Below are positions 12,136 to 23,029 of a DNA stretch of 64,000 bases, one piece after another. Made by a program: the position numbers and the translations under genes. Under the pieces are notes generated by a model. That model was given only the letters and a program-made list of their open reading frames with translations, was not told the DNA's origin and did not search any database. The stretch's first letter is position 1, and each line of letters begins with the position of its first letter. The stretch spans positions 1-64,000 of the forward strand of contig QUOL01000005.1 of the NCBI GenBank assembly GCA_009761415.1, written 5' to 3'. This DNA comes from Sarcomyxa edulis (Eukaryota > Basidiomycota > Agaricomycetes > Agaricales > Mycenaceae).

Positions 12136-13135
12136 AGATACTTGACTTACCTGTATATTCCAATATATTTTTATCTATTTTTTTGAGCTCAAGGAAGCAT
12201 TATATAACAAGTGCAGGAATTAGCGCTAATAAAAAAAAACTTACAAAAATGATATAATTTTCTGCTCACATTTGTCCATATCAAGGCCTTCAAGCTATTT
12301 GAGTTGTTCAGTTTTGAGCATCGAGGTCCATACACCAGATGCTAATCTGCTGATAGAGCAAGATTTTGATATTTGTGGTGTCGGGGCAAAATAGTGCAGG
12401 TAGTACATTGGTGAGTGTAAGTGAGAAAAGGCCTGAGACCTCTCCCACTTGTGGGAATAAAATCCTCAATCAGGAAGCGCATATAGTGTGACTGGATGCA
12501 TCACAGATCGTGACACAGATCACGTGGAATCTGACCATTTTCGAGTTTACGACAGGATATTGTTATACCACAATCTCAGACCCAATACCTTGCAAACTTG
12601 ATGTGCCCGCATCCGTGCATGTTGGATCGCTTCTTTTTGTAGACAATTCGACCGACAGATTTGAGACCCGATTTCCGACTTCAGGAACTGATAACTGCCA
12701 TCAAACATCTGCTGGACTCTATGCCACACAGCAACTACTAATACCAAGAACAGCCTCTAGACTACAGTATCTAGTTATGGTCGATGCAGCACGGTCTCCT
12801 ATGCGCGACGGGCGCGACGGTCTCCTCAAAGCCCGACACACAGGACTTATTTTGGCAATAGTAGTCCGCATGCCCGGCACCCACGAGGCAGTATTGAACT
12901 CAGACGGCTATACCCTATATAAACACATTTGCACAGCCACTTACGCCGACCATTCTTCCGGGACTCAGCAATGTCACTGGCAGTCGAAACTCACTCGGGA
13001 CCGGCACATCTCAAGAAAAAGAACGATAATGAATGGCTGATACAACAGCAGTAAATAGAGTCCAAGCTGTTCGAAAGTGTACATGTAACAAAATCACCGC
13101 TCCTCAGCCCATTCCTAGATATAACGGAATCGAAT
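12136..13135. other. Intergenic region between two convergent genes
   Basis: Nothing convincing is seen. A plus-strand frame open from 12510 to 13040 starts at GTG, has no ATG in its first half, no domain motif and no intron signals, so it is not called. The stretch contains an A-rich run near 12230-12245 that may be part of a 3' untranslated region. Confidence 0.45.
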
Positions 13136-13872
13136 TTAGTACAGTCGGAAACAAAGAGGAGAACAAAAGTCCCACACGTTTTCTTTTCGAAGGCTCTCCT
13201 ACAAAAACTCAGTATATAATCAATCTGAACGCGAGCTAGAATATTGAACTTACCTCTTCCTCAGGACTGAAATCGTTTACGATGTTGAAAATGGCCCTGA
13301 TCTCCTCGACTGACTTGCCCTTTACCATATTCGCTACGCATTTTGAACCAGCATCCCTAGAACCGAAGGTGTCAGCAACAAATTGATAACAGAATTCGGA
13401 AAACTCACAGCAATTCCTTGATATCTAGATAGTACGCAGCTAGAATAATATCAAACAACATCTCCTGCCCAACAGACAGGAATCGAGCGTCCCACTCGCT
13501 CAGTGTTGTAGAATGAGGTGCTCCAGAACATGCATTTTCAAAATTATCGTCTCCTTTATGATGTTCACAGAATTCAATGACCTACGCAAGATCAAGTCCA
13601 TCAAGCAAATATACAGAAGAAATGCAGACACCATACCTTGATGAGGACGCGAGACGGTATGTTAGATAAGTAGATGCCCTCTGTAGATGTTTCCGGATCT
13701 ACAGTAATATTCAGAAAGAATTCATAGGAAAGGCTAGAAACGTCTCACCTAGTATCATACTGCGCAGGAATACGCTAAGGCGAGCAGCATCGATATCCAC
13801 GTCAAAGCGGACGTCGTCAGAAGAAATGAGCATCACAAGGTGAAGAATATCGGACGCGGGACTGGAAGACAT
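13136..13872 (-). CDS. SKP1: SKP1-like subunit of SCF ubiquitin ligase
   Basis: Five exons (13872-13749, 13698-13637, 13581-13409, 13356-13254, 13198-13136) give 174 residues. SKP1 bridges cullin to F-box proteins in SCF ubiquitin ligases. Family landmarks are clear: the BTB/POZ-like N-terminus ([14 protein letters not shown]), [29 protein letters not shown], the F-box-binding helices [13 protein letters not shown] and [20 protein letters not shown], and NDFSPEEE. The usual end after RKEN is a short acidic tryptophan tail. Here the sequence runs [17 protein letters not shown] and stops. The N-terminal third is also less conserved than expected. It is probably a diverged paralog rather than the only SKP1 of the genome. 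Confidence 0.88.
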
Positions 13873-14168
13873 ATGTTCTCAAATTTGAGTCCTGACGACA
13901 GTAAATGTCCGAAGAGTTCGACGACGCGATATCTTATAAGTCCAATGGAAACAAATAGAGCCACGTTGGCTTGAAATGAAGCCTCGAGGAACCACAACTC
14001 GACAATCGTGAATAACGATGGAGCATCGTGGTTCTCTCGTCGACACGCGACTCGGACATCTCCGAACCGAGACCGATCAAGTAACCGGGAATCGCGTTTG
14101 ACTTCTTTCTGCATTATAAGGTGAACGTATCGACATGGCATAAACTGGTTGCATCGTTCTCATACGAC

Positions 14169-15087
14169 ATGTCCTCCCCGCCCGTAGCTGAAGACTTTGC
14201 CCATCCTTCCCTTATCGAAACGACATTGATCCGAGGAGGTCTCTCTTTCGTACGCCAATTCTTCGATACCTGGCCAGCCTCCCAAATATTCCTACTGTCT
14301 ACCAGTAATTTCCCGATCTGGAGCATCACAAGAGAATATATATCGTCCAAGTGGAATGTTCGCTCGATGATGGCAAGATGGTTCAGAGACGTTACCGAGT
14401 TCCTATCGGTATTAGACGAGACTAACGCATTTATTTGCGGTCCGTCAGTATCGGAATTCTTTGGCAGAGCACCCCACCCAACGAGAATAATGGATATCTG
14501 CATGGGAAGAAAAGGATTTAGTCGAATGATGGAGTTCTTGGGACCAGAACTCTACCAGTGTCCGAATAACGGCAGGTTCATGACATCCTTTCTTCCCGCC
14601 AACAACTTCCGTGTACGCACCTACTTATTTCGCAAGGTCTCTGTATTGCAATGGGTAGTTGCAATCCACTTGGTGCAAAAAGACCCTTTATGGTTCCTGC
14701 TATCTTGCGGAAACAGTAAGTACTCACCCTTCTGATCGAACTTCCTATTCACTTGATATTATAGCCAACGCCATGAACGTGATCACATCGCAAAGAGCCA
14801 TCTCAGTATTTCCACGAACTACGTTCTTATACTCGAAGTATATCCTCAGCTCGCAAGACAGATTCGTGTCAGACGGAGCTATTCATATACGGTACTTGTT
14901 ACGCAACGAAGAGTCGTTGTGTCTATTACGAGACGACGAGGTCCGCGAAAAAGAAGTTACAACAGTGCGACGAGTAGGGGACATTCTGTGCTGGGTAGTA
15001 ACGAACGATGTCTCTCGAGGGATACCTAACGGTACATTTATTTCCCAAATATTCTTGTGGCACGCATATCCTAAATACCTAATCTGA
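14169..15087 (+). CDS. Unrecognised protein transcribed divergently from the SKP1-like gene
   Basis: Two exons (14169-14715, 14765-15087) with a 49-nt intron give 289 residues. The start is the first ATG in frame. It lies about 300 bp from the SKP1-like start in the opposite direction, so the two may share a promoter. The stretch TNAFICGPSVSEFFGR weakly recalls the beginning of nucleotidyltransferase-like proteins common in mushroom genomes, but the expected acidic metal-binding motif after it is not evident. No signal peptide or membrane segment is seen. The function is unknown. Confidence 0.65.
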
Positions 15088-15287
15088 CATCAAGGACGAC
15101 CTATCGCAGAGGGACCAATCGTACAAATCCTGCACCAAAAGGACATCTGACGTACGGTACATAGATACAACGAACCATCTACAGTCGAACCAAACTTGTC
15201 GTCGACCGAAACATTTATTTATACTATTCCCTTTGTTTTTTTTTCAACAAAATCAACCGCACTGACTCGAAAACTGCCCTTGGACTG

Positions 15288-15307
15288 CCCACTACTTTAG
15301 TAGTGGG
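15288..15307. repeat. Perfect palindrome with 8-bp stem
   Basis: The sequence CCCACTAC, then TTTA, then GTAGTGGG forms an 8-bp stem with a 4-nt loop. It lies about 200 nt after the stop codon of the upstream gene. It could help transcript termination, bind a dimeric factor, or be a remnant of a terminal inverted repeat. The second copy that a MITE would need was not found nearby. Confidence 0.6.
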
Positions 15308-15423
15308 TTCTTACAGAGTCTTACCTCCAAATCGTGAATTTCAGTCTTGTCTAGCGTTTGCACACCTCCGGCCCGAACGGTTTCCTGTGCGCTTCAAACA
15401 ATATAGCGCCGCGCAGGCGCCAT

Positions 15424-15449
15424 TTCCTGACTAATGCTTCCTGACTAAT
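15424..15449 (+). repeat. Short tandem duplication
   Basis: TTCCTGACTAATGC is followed directly by TTCCTGACTAAT. It is a simple 14-nt duplication in the REX4 upstream region. Confidence 0.8.
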
Positions 15450-15480
15450 AACGGAAAGGTTCGGGGCGAACACGGAGGAA

Positions 15481-15499
15481 CACGTGGCGAGAACACGTG
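15481..15499. promoter_or_regulatory. Paired CACGTG (E-box/G-box) sites upstream of REX4
   Basis: CACGTG occurs at 15481-15486 and again at 15494-15499, 13 bp apart start to start, about 110-125 nt before the REX4 start codon. CACGTG is the core site of bHLH factors in fungi, and two closely spaced copies argue for a real binding region. Which factor acts here is not known. Confidence 0.5.
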
Positions 15500-15558
15500 T
15501 GCCGGAATAAATTTGACGAGATTTCCTTTTTTAGAAAAATAATGTGGGTGCGTTAGAA

Positions 15559-15580
15559 CCTGGACTCTAAAGTGTCCAGG
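15559..15580. repeat. Stem-loop just upstream of the REX4 ATG
   Basis: CCTGGAC and GTCCAGG pair across an 8-nt loop, ending 28 nt before the start codon. If transcribed, it would be a small hairpin in the 5' leader, but the transcription start is unknown. Confidence 0.5.
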
Positions 15581-15607
15581 CATTATTTATTTCCTCCACG
15601 CACACTC

Positions 15608-16958
15608 ATGTCGAAAAAAGTTGAAGTCCCAAAACCTGCTCGTCCAGCCCCATCTTCGAACTGGCTTGCTTTACGAAAAGTGAGTATCGTCCTCGGATTG
15701 TATGCAAGCTTTTCCTGCTAAATATGACACCAGAAACTTCCTCAAAAAGCCGTGAAAGACACAAACACGAATGGTGTCCCTCGTAAGAGACGGAAGCTCG
15801 AACATAAGTCTGCGTCACCAGAGCCTGAGGTTGAGCCCATTCGAAGTCGAACCTCCTACGCGGCGACGCCTTTGCCACCCTCGGAGCCCACACCTAGCAC
15901 ATCCGAGATGAAGAATGGTGAATCACTTCCTGCACTCCGCAAAATGATTTTTGGCCAGATGGAATACACGGATAGTCAGAAACAGTGAGCATCCGTATCT
16001 CCTACTCTTCCTACTCATTACTGATTCGTTCCTAGGCCTGGAAAGTTCTTAGCTCTTGATTGTGAAATGGTAGGTGTAGGCCTTGATGGCACGGAATCAT
16101 CGCTGGCTCGTGTCAGTCTTGTAAACTATTACGGTGCCGTTCAGCTCGATGAATTTGTTCGGCAACGAGAACGGGTAGTAGATTACAGAACGCAGTGGAG
16201 TGGTGTCCGAGAATCTGATATGGTCAAAGGTATGTATGTGTTCCAACAACGCATTGCGTGTTATGCTGATCATTTCGGCAGCAAAACCATTCGATGATAT
16301 CCAGAAACGCGTTGCAGAGCTACTAAAAGATCGAATATTAGTAGGTCACGCTGTATTCAACGATCTCAAGGTAACGATCTATCTCGAAGCTTTGTTATCG
16401 ACTGCTTATATTTTGTCTTAGGCACTTCTATTATCACATCCCCGGCCTCAAACGCGCGATACGCAATACTATGCGGGGAAATTTAAGCTCTCACCAAACG
16501 GCAGCCGATATGTTGCTCTTCGTAACCTCGTGAAACAGGAATTGGATCTTACCATTCAAGGTGGAGAGCATTCTAGTGTGCGTAATCTCATCGTCCGTAT
16601 CGCTGCACTCAATTGACTTGGACGGACTCATCTCTAGGTCACAGATGCACGAGCGACGATGGCTGTATATCGACTGCATCGTAAGGAGTGGGAGAAAGGG
16701 AACAAAGTGATCGGACGGTACATCGACAAGAGAAAGCGAGAAGCCGATGAGGAAGACGACGGGGAAGAGGAAGAGGAAAGACCAGCCGCGTTCCCTGGAG
16801 GGGGTCGAAAGGGAGTTAGTTCGGGGCTATCCACCGTAATTAAACGTGGTAATGGTTCCAAGACGGATAGAGGCGGGGATGGCGGAGATGGAGGTGGAAA
16901 GTCTCAGTGGTGGAAAGAGCTTGGAAAAGGTAGCAAGGGTTCCATGAGACTGAAATAA
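15608..16958 (+). CDS. REX4: RNA exonuclease 4 (DEDDh family)
   Basis: Six exons (15608-15679, 15734-15984, 16036-16229, 16282-16370, 16422-16577, 16638-16958) give 360 residues. REX4 is a nuclear 3'-5' exonuclease of the DEDDh superfamily that takes part in pre-rRNA processing. The exonuclease motifs are present: FLALDCEMVGVG with the first Asp and Glu, GHAVFNDLK with the second Asp, and HSSVTDARATM with the last His-Asp. KFKLSPNGSRYVALRNLV is the usual linker. The N-terminal 110 residues are basic and Pro/Ser-rich (PRKRRKLEH looks like a nuclear localisation signal). The C-terminal tail is highly charged with Lys/Glu and Gly runs, as in nucleolar proteins. The model is complete and appears intact. 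Confidence 0.93.
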
Positions 16959-17230
16959 AGCACTGGATTTCGTGTGTTTTCTTGGGTTGCAGTCAAACGA
17001 GGAGGATGTAAACTAGTTACAGAATCGAAGTGATCGATCGATTGTACCTCTTACTCACTAACGCCCACCCTTGAAATCGTTAAAGTACAGATCGCACGGT
17101 GCGCATCTTCGATTCCACTCCAAGTATCGTGCAAATCCACTCTTATATCATCCACTCGCATTGGCATATATAGTCATGGCAGTTTGAGTTCATCGAAGAG
17201 GAATTTATCTCGATAACCCTCCACTATATT

Positions 17231-19291
17231 ATGGCTAAGAAGAGCAAAGCCAAGGGGCCCCCATATAAAGTTCCCAGCGATAGATTCTTCGTAGTCGTTG
17301 ACCATCCCTGGGGCATGAACTCGGGACACAGCCGTTCCCAAGGATGTGCCCAGAACGTCGGGGGCTGGTTCCAATGCATGCTGCAAGACACTGACGCGAC
17401 ATTCACGGTGTATACTCGGACTACGGTCAGTATTCATGGAATCCTCAATCATCCTTCAGTTGCTCAGTATCTCGCAGGAGGACGCGATCATCGTCGAGCT
17501 TCCCCCTCCGGATGACTTGACCTGTCTTCTGGGAGCTCACAAATGGGCTGATTTCTTGAAACCTACTGTTGGGTTCCCGCCGAATAGGGTTTCGAATATC
17601 TTCGAATATAACTTCAGGAATAACGGCGACCCTGGAGAAAGTATGTCTGAGACTCCCGGTTGCATTGACAATTGACAGACCTTTATCCTTCGCAAGAGAA
17701 TTGGACGCCTTGGTTCACAAGCTCTGGAGTTCCTTTCGGGTTTCCCGTCAAAAATCCAGTCCCGTTACCTACGTGGACTTCAAGGAATTCGGAATTTCTG
17801 AGCCGCTTCGCATTGGACATCAAAAAGCCTCCACAACCTGAAGTGGCGGAGGCCCCTGTCGTACCTGAAACTCCTCAGCCAGCACTTTCGGAAGCCCCAG
17901 CACCTCCTCAGCCCGAAGCACCTATCCCAGTACGTTTATGATAGTTTTTCGAACAATGGTGATCTCCGTACTGATTCGGATGTTCGTGATTCTATGTTTA
18001 AGTCAACATTAGGATTCACGGAATATGTACCTCCGAGTCACCACCCAGCGCATACTATATACCCAGAAATTACCCAGGATCAAAAGGAAGCTGAGAATGC
18101 CACCTCAGAGGATAAACGTTCTCACAATCCAAAAGCTGACCCGTACGAGGAAGGTTGGTGGCTTGATTTCGGTACCTAAACTCCTGACTGTAACTCTTGG
18201 ACAGAGGATGCAGCCCTTCGAAACCTCAACTCGACCGGTGTGTGACAAACAACTTTACAGAGCCTGATTGCTCAAGCTGCTGATACTTATCATTCTCGAC
18301 AGAGGATGCAGCATTGCAGTTCATCAACTCGGTACTGGAAGAAACAAAAGCTCGTCTCCCCGTCAAAACCGAGGAGGTGGATCAAAAGTCGATTATCGTG
18401 AAGCAGGAGGAATACCAACCCTCTGACGAACTTCTTCGAACGATGGCGACTCTTCCGTCTCAACGTTTTACAACGTCCATGAGCGATGAAGGTAAGTTCC
18501 CCTCTATTTCATTTTCCAATTCCAACGATGCCATTAAAGTAAACTCTCACTCAGTCGAGGAACACAAGTCTTCATTTGTAAAAGCGGAAGAATACGAACC
18601 TTCTGAAGAGCTTCGCAAGGTTATGGCCACTCTTCCGCCAGAACGGATCGCAACACCCTCTACGATGAAGCATGAGCATAGTAAGCCTCACAATTGTTCT
18701 CAACCGCTCGTCATTTTTGATGTCCATTGTGCTTAGTTATTAGTGACGACCGAGATGGCTTGACGTACACTGTACGAGTCAAGCAGGAGAACCATGACGA
18801 GACCATATGTAAGTATATCTGCATTCACTGATAAAGACGAAATCCGACATCCATTTCAATTTATACCAGCATTGACAGATTATCAGGCCGACATCGCCGC
18901 CTTACCCTCATACTATCTGACTGGAGAACGCCAAACCCCGGCGGGACTCATGGGGCCAACTATCAAGGAGGAGTATCAGGACCGAGGTGAATCATCTCTC
19001 GCAGATGTCAGAAATCGATCGAGTCTAGCAAAGTCCTTTAGATATCCCAAGCACGAGCACGGTGGCATCAGCCTCGCGTGACCCTAGGAGGAGACCTGGA
19101 ACTGGTAGGTGGTCTTCGGTGATTCCCTCCTTTTGTTTGCGAAATTGACATGTTCTGCTAGTGTTGAATTCCGGGCCTATCAAGCGTCAAAAAGTTGAAG
19201 ACAGCGACAGAGATTATTTTGGTTCGTATCTCGGGATCGTTGGTTAATTTCTTGGAGCTAATTGACTTCGTTGTACCAAGCAGGAAGGTGA
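17231..19291 (+). CDS. Unrecognised 12-exon protein with repeated SUMO-acceptor-like motifs
   Basis: Twelve exons join in phase: 17231-17425, 17478-17640, 17679-17929, 18003-18153, 18205-18237, 18303-18491, 18555-18680, 18737-18808, 18870-18986, 19042-19104, 19162-19221 and about 19284-19291, giving about 475 residues. The first 200 residues (start MAKKSKAKGPPYKVP) show an aromatic-rich segment with ENWTPWFTSSGVPFGFPV and then a Pro/Glu-rich linker. The second half carries repeated psi-K-x-E tetrapeptides: VKTE, VKQE, VKAE, VKQE, IKEE. Two modules are clear duplicates: VKQEEYQPSDELLRTMATLP and VKAEEYEPSEELRKVMATLP. Every intron after the fourth exon is in phase 1. No known family is recognised. 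The motifs suggest, but do not prove, a multiply sumoylated nuclear protein. Confidence 0.7.
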
Positions 19292-19447
19292 TGAAGACAT
19301 ACGCCAGAGGCAGTATTTGACGGGAGGTCAGGCGAGCAACTTGCGAACAATCGTGGCAATATTCCATAGCATAAACATGTCAAAAACCCGCATACTAACA
19401 TAATGTAAAGAAGGAGCATAGATCATAGATGCATATTGTATAGGTGA

Positions 19448-20329
19448 TTACGCAACTCGCAGCAACTCTTGGATTCCTCTCGATACGCGAGCAAGTGCAT
19501 GTCCTCCGAACAGATACAGATAGACCGTCAAAAGTACGAAGATGCCGAGGTTCGAGACGATTGTTGAAATGATGTATCGAATGGCGAAATCGGCGGAATG
19601 ATAAGACTGGAAGAACTTTTCCTGGATACGATACTCGGTGTATAATTGTGCGATGTGGGGACAAGAAAGTAGGCTCTGGCCGAGGAATTGTAACTGGGGA
19701 ATCAGATATCGGAAGGCTTCCTGGCGTAGCTTTCGCATCCCTAGGGTGTAGGGGCAAGGCCTCTCTGGAGATGATTGTGCACGTAGTCAGTATAATTTAT
19801 ATATGATTAATTTGGCTAGGTTCGCACCGGTAACATTGAGATGATAGTCGTCCCCTCGAAATCCATGATTCGAAAGAACTTTGACAGCCATCGGAGTCAA
19901 AATGTAAGGATCGTTAGACTCATACATATCACCCTGGGTACGAATGGCCTGACAGAAAAGAAATTGAACATAGTATCGCGTTGTACCACGACCAAAACAA
20001 CTAACCGTCACGAAGTCTAGTCCCCATTGCTTCTTGACTTTTCGGAGATCCAACGAACCGTCATTCTCGAGTTCAAATTGTCCCCAAAGATCGAAGGGTC
20101 GATGGGCAGGCCTGCCAGTCGTCGAGGAGGGCAGGGAGAAATACACAAGAATGTGTCGTCTGTTGAAGGATAGGTGAATGGCAACTGAAATGCAGGCTAT
20201 GTAGGTGACTTACGGAGTCGGAGGTGGCGGAACTATCATGCAGAATCCTGGAGCCTTCCAGGCTCGCATTTTTTCCCTTCCTTCATCGATCTGTCTCCAA
20301 TAATGCTCGACGTGCTCTTCCGGTGTCAT
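19448..20329 (-). CDS. Small protein with C-terminal membrane segment, function unknown
   Basis: Four exons (20329-20214, 20159-20006, 19948-19828, 19764-19448) give 235 residues starting MTPEEHVEHYWRQIDEG. The middle part is soluble-looking (RPFDLWGQFELENDGSLDLR, MYESNDPYILTPMAVKVL). The C-terminal third has a hydrophobic stretch (NLGIFVLLTVYLYLFGG) followed by a short basic tail, consistent with a tail-anchored or single-pass protein. All splice phases agree. It lies tail to tail with the SUMO-motif gene, with about 155 bp between stop codons. The family is not recognised. Confidence 0.65.
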
Positions 20330-20789
20330 TTCTTAGATCGACGGCAGCTCTTTGTAGAATTCGACGAACTGCTGGATATGGTCCATGACGCGTTCCATAC
20401 TTGGTATAGGGAGGTAAAGCAGTAAGCAGCGTTATGCATCCGATACAGTATAGTCGTTTATAAATCATGCAACCACGAATGCCGTCGCAAAGTTTGGATA
20501 CAAGACGCAAAAAACAAGGGCATGGGCTTCCACAGATTTACAAAGAACTACATGGGTGAGAATCATCTGAGAAAGTACATAGTTCGTGAGTTCGGGAGAC
20601 ATAATACAAGAGTAGCCGTTTCTGTCGTGAACAAGGGAAGAAGCGAAGAAGCCTCTGTGGCGATGAAGAGGTGCTTGGCTACAGCGTGCAGACTAAAATC
20701 AAGATTTCCTGACTCGGACTCGATCATCGTTAGCGCACCGAGCATCTTTCGAGCCTTCATGACAGTCTCATCTGCCTTCACCATATACA
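20330..20789. other. Intergenic region
   Basis: About 460 bp between two divergently transcribed genes, presumably holding both promoters. Short open frames on both strands show no motif. Confidence 0.4.
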
Positions 20790-22696
20790 ATGCCACTGGT
20801 TGACTGGCACCGAATAAAAGGACTGGGGTCGTATATAAAGTCCAGCAAACCTGTTTTCTTTCGTCGGATTGCCTCCTCGTCAGCTAGCGCTAGAATTATT
20901 CACATCCCGAAGGCAGATGTCTATCGGTTCGGTGACTCTAATGCTTCAAAACCTCTATTTCGAGATTTAGAGTGGACTGTAAATGAAGGTGAAAGCTGGG
21001 CAGTTGTTGGTTCGGGTTCAGGATCAAAGACTGCTTTATTCCAGGTAAGCCTAGAGTTTGATGTGCGGTTATCTTCATACATACTGACGTGATTGTCAGA
21101 TGCTTCTAGGGCACCTGCGAATATCCCCACCTCCACTGCCTCCAGATGGTCTTTTTCCTTTTCTGTCTCATTTAGATCTAGACCCCACTAAATGTGTCTC
21201 AATTGTGTCCTTTGGAAATCGACGACGCGCTTCTGGGGGAGCTTTCTACGATTACACAGCGCGTTATGGTGCTGTACGGGAAGAGGATCGTATCACCTTG
21301 CGACAGAGCATGTTTCCTGAAGCAGACCAAGTAGACGACACACAAAAGAAACGGTTCGACGAGTTGATCGACAAAGTAGGATTGCTCTCATTCTTGGACC
21401 TACCTCTTGTTGCTCTCAGCAACGGTCAGACGCGTAGAGCACGAATTGTCAAAGCGATACTGTCAAGGCCTGAGCTTTTACTCTTGGATGAACCTCTTAG
21501 TACGCATTGTTTAGCCTTCGAATGCGTCTTCTCGATATTCATCCTAGTTTATCTAGCTGGACTGGATGTCACAAATCGTCCCACCCTGCTCTCTCTGTTA
21601 CATTCTCTCCACAGCACATGCAGCCCTCGTATAATTATGGGGCTACGGACGCAGGATGAGATACCCGACTGGATCAGTCACGTTGCCTTCGTGAAAGAAG
21701 ATCGTGTAATCGCTGGGCCTAAGGAATCATATGTAGCATCAGATTTGGGCCATAAAACAGAAGTTCTGCATCCTCCAATTGTCAAGAAAGCCGCTGAGAC
21801 TGGGAAAATACTGGTCGACATGAGGAATGTCAGAGTGGCATACCATGAGAGGGAGGTGTGTATTTCACGTCATAGACCCGACCAATCGTTCTCACAGAAA
21901 TTTGCAGGTACTCAAAAGCATACACTGGAAGATCCGGGCTGGGGAGAGATGGCACTTGCGAGGAGCGAATGGTAAGTGTTGACCATATACACATCATTTA
22001 CCATTTAACAGACTAAATTATGCACCAGGTTCCGGGAAAACCACGCTTCTTTCCGTCCTCACTGGTGACCATCCACAGTCCTACACACAACAACTCCCAA
22101 AATCCGAACTGACCCTGTTTGATCATCCTCGTTCTCGCATACCCACACCTCACTTGTCGTCTTTGATCGGAGTGTTGTCTCCTGAATTATTTGACGCTTT
22201 CCCGCGTCGAGCAGGTATGTCAGTATGGGACGCGATAGCGACAGGATTCGACGGTGGATTCGTTCCGAAAGGGAAACACGGTGTAGGGGTGGGCGTGATG
22301 AATGCCGTCAATGATGACGAGAGGAATTGGAGAGTAGAGCGGGTGTGGGAGATCCTTCATGAGTTGGGTCCGACTACATGGGCGCAGGATATAGATGTCT
22401 CCGTAGACGAGTTCAAGAACCGCGCTTTTGTAGATTTGTCCGTTTCTGAGCAACGTATGGTTTTGTTGATGCGTGCGCTGGTGGGTCGGCCACCGTTGGT
22501 GTTGCTGGATGAGGTTTGGAGTGGGATGGATGAGGCGATGGTCAAAGTTGCGAGGAAGTATCTACGTGAGGGTGGTATCGGGGATGATCAGGCGGTGGTG
22601 GTGATCACTCATTGGGAGGAAGAGGTTCCCTGGGATCTTGAAGATGGGGTGCGGAGGTTTGAGTTGAAGGATGGAGTAGGAAGTATCACGGCTTGA
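20790..22696 (+). CDS. Two-domain ABC ATPase, ModF-like (yeast YDR061W type)
   Basis: Five exons (20790-21044, 21100-21499, 21557-21855, 21908-21971, 22029-22696) give 561 residues with two ABC ATPase domains and no membrane segments. This resembles bacterial ModF and the yeast protein Ydr061w, whose role is poorly defined. Domain 1 has SWAVVGSGSGSKTAL, ALSNGQTRRARI (signature) and LLLLDEPLTGLD. Domain 2 has LRGANGSGKTTLLSVL, LSVSEQRMVLLMRAL and LVLLDEVWSGMD. The first P-loop has Ser where the last Gly of GxxxxGK is expected. The N-terminus (SKPVFFRRIASSSASARI) is basic and Ser-rich, possibly a mitochondrial presequence. The 57-nt second intron has no stop and is a multiple of three. Its removal restores the DEPLTGLD motif, so it is called as an intron. 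Confidence 0.85.
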
Positions 22697-23029
22697 TTGT
22701 ACTGCTACTCATCAAGTTGATTGGAATATCAAAGGAAACAGTAGGTGACCCAGGTGATGTTACTGATTAGTCGGACAGGGATTATCGCAATGAAAGAATG
22801 AGTCAATCCCGAATTATTCCAACAAAGGTGTTGTCGACAAGCTCGCTTTATATTTCGATGTGGAAATGGAAGAAGATGAGTACAACATGAAAGTCACTTC
22901 GGGCTTGAGACTTGCACGACGTCACGAAGAAAAAAGAAAAAAAGAAAAAAGTGGTATTACATGTGACTGGATGTAGCCAGAATCTTCAAAGAGTAGCACT
23001 CCTACAATTTCGAGAATCTTCCGTGGAAT
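22697..23029. other. Short intergenic region between convergent genes
   Basis: About 330 bp containing a purine-rich run (AAAAAAGAAAAAAAGAAAAAA type) at about 22930-22952. The 3' untranslated regions of both convergent genes probably lie here. No gene is seen. Confidence 0.5.

Larger units (their letters stand above)
15088..15607. other. Intergenic region with dense short repeats and palindromes upstream of REX4
   Basis: About 520 bp between two plus-strand genes. It holds a perfect 20-nt palindrome (15288-15307), a 14-nt direct tandem repeat, a pair of CACGTG sites and a stem-loop 28 nt before the REX4 ATG. These are described separately. The 3' end of the upstream gene and the REX4 promoter must both lie here. 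Confidence 0.6.

Noticed and set aside
12510..13040. Plus-strand open frame of 176 codons
   Set aside because: It starts at GTG, has no ATG in the first half, no motif, and lies between two well-supported convergent genes.
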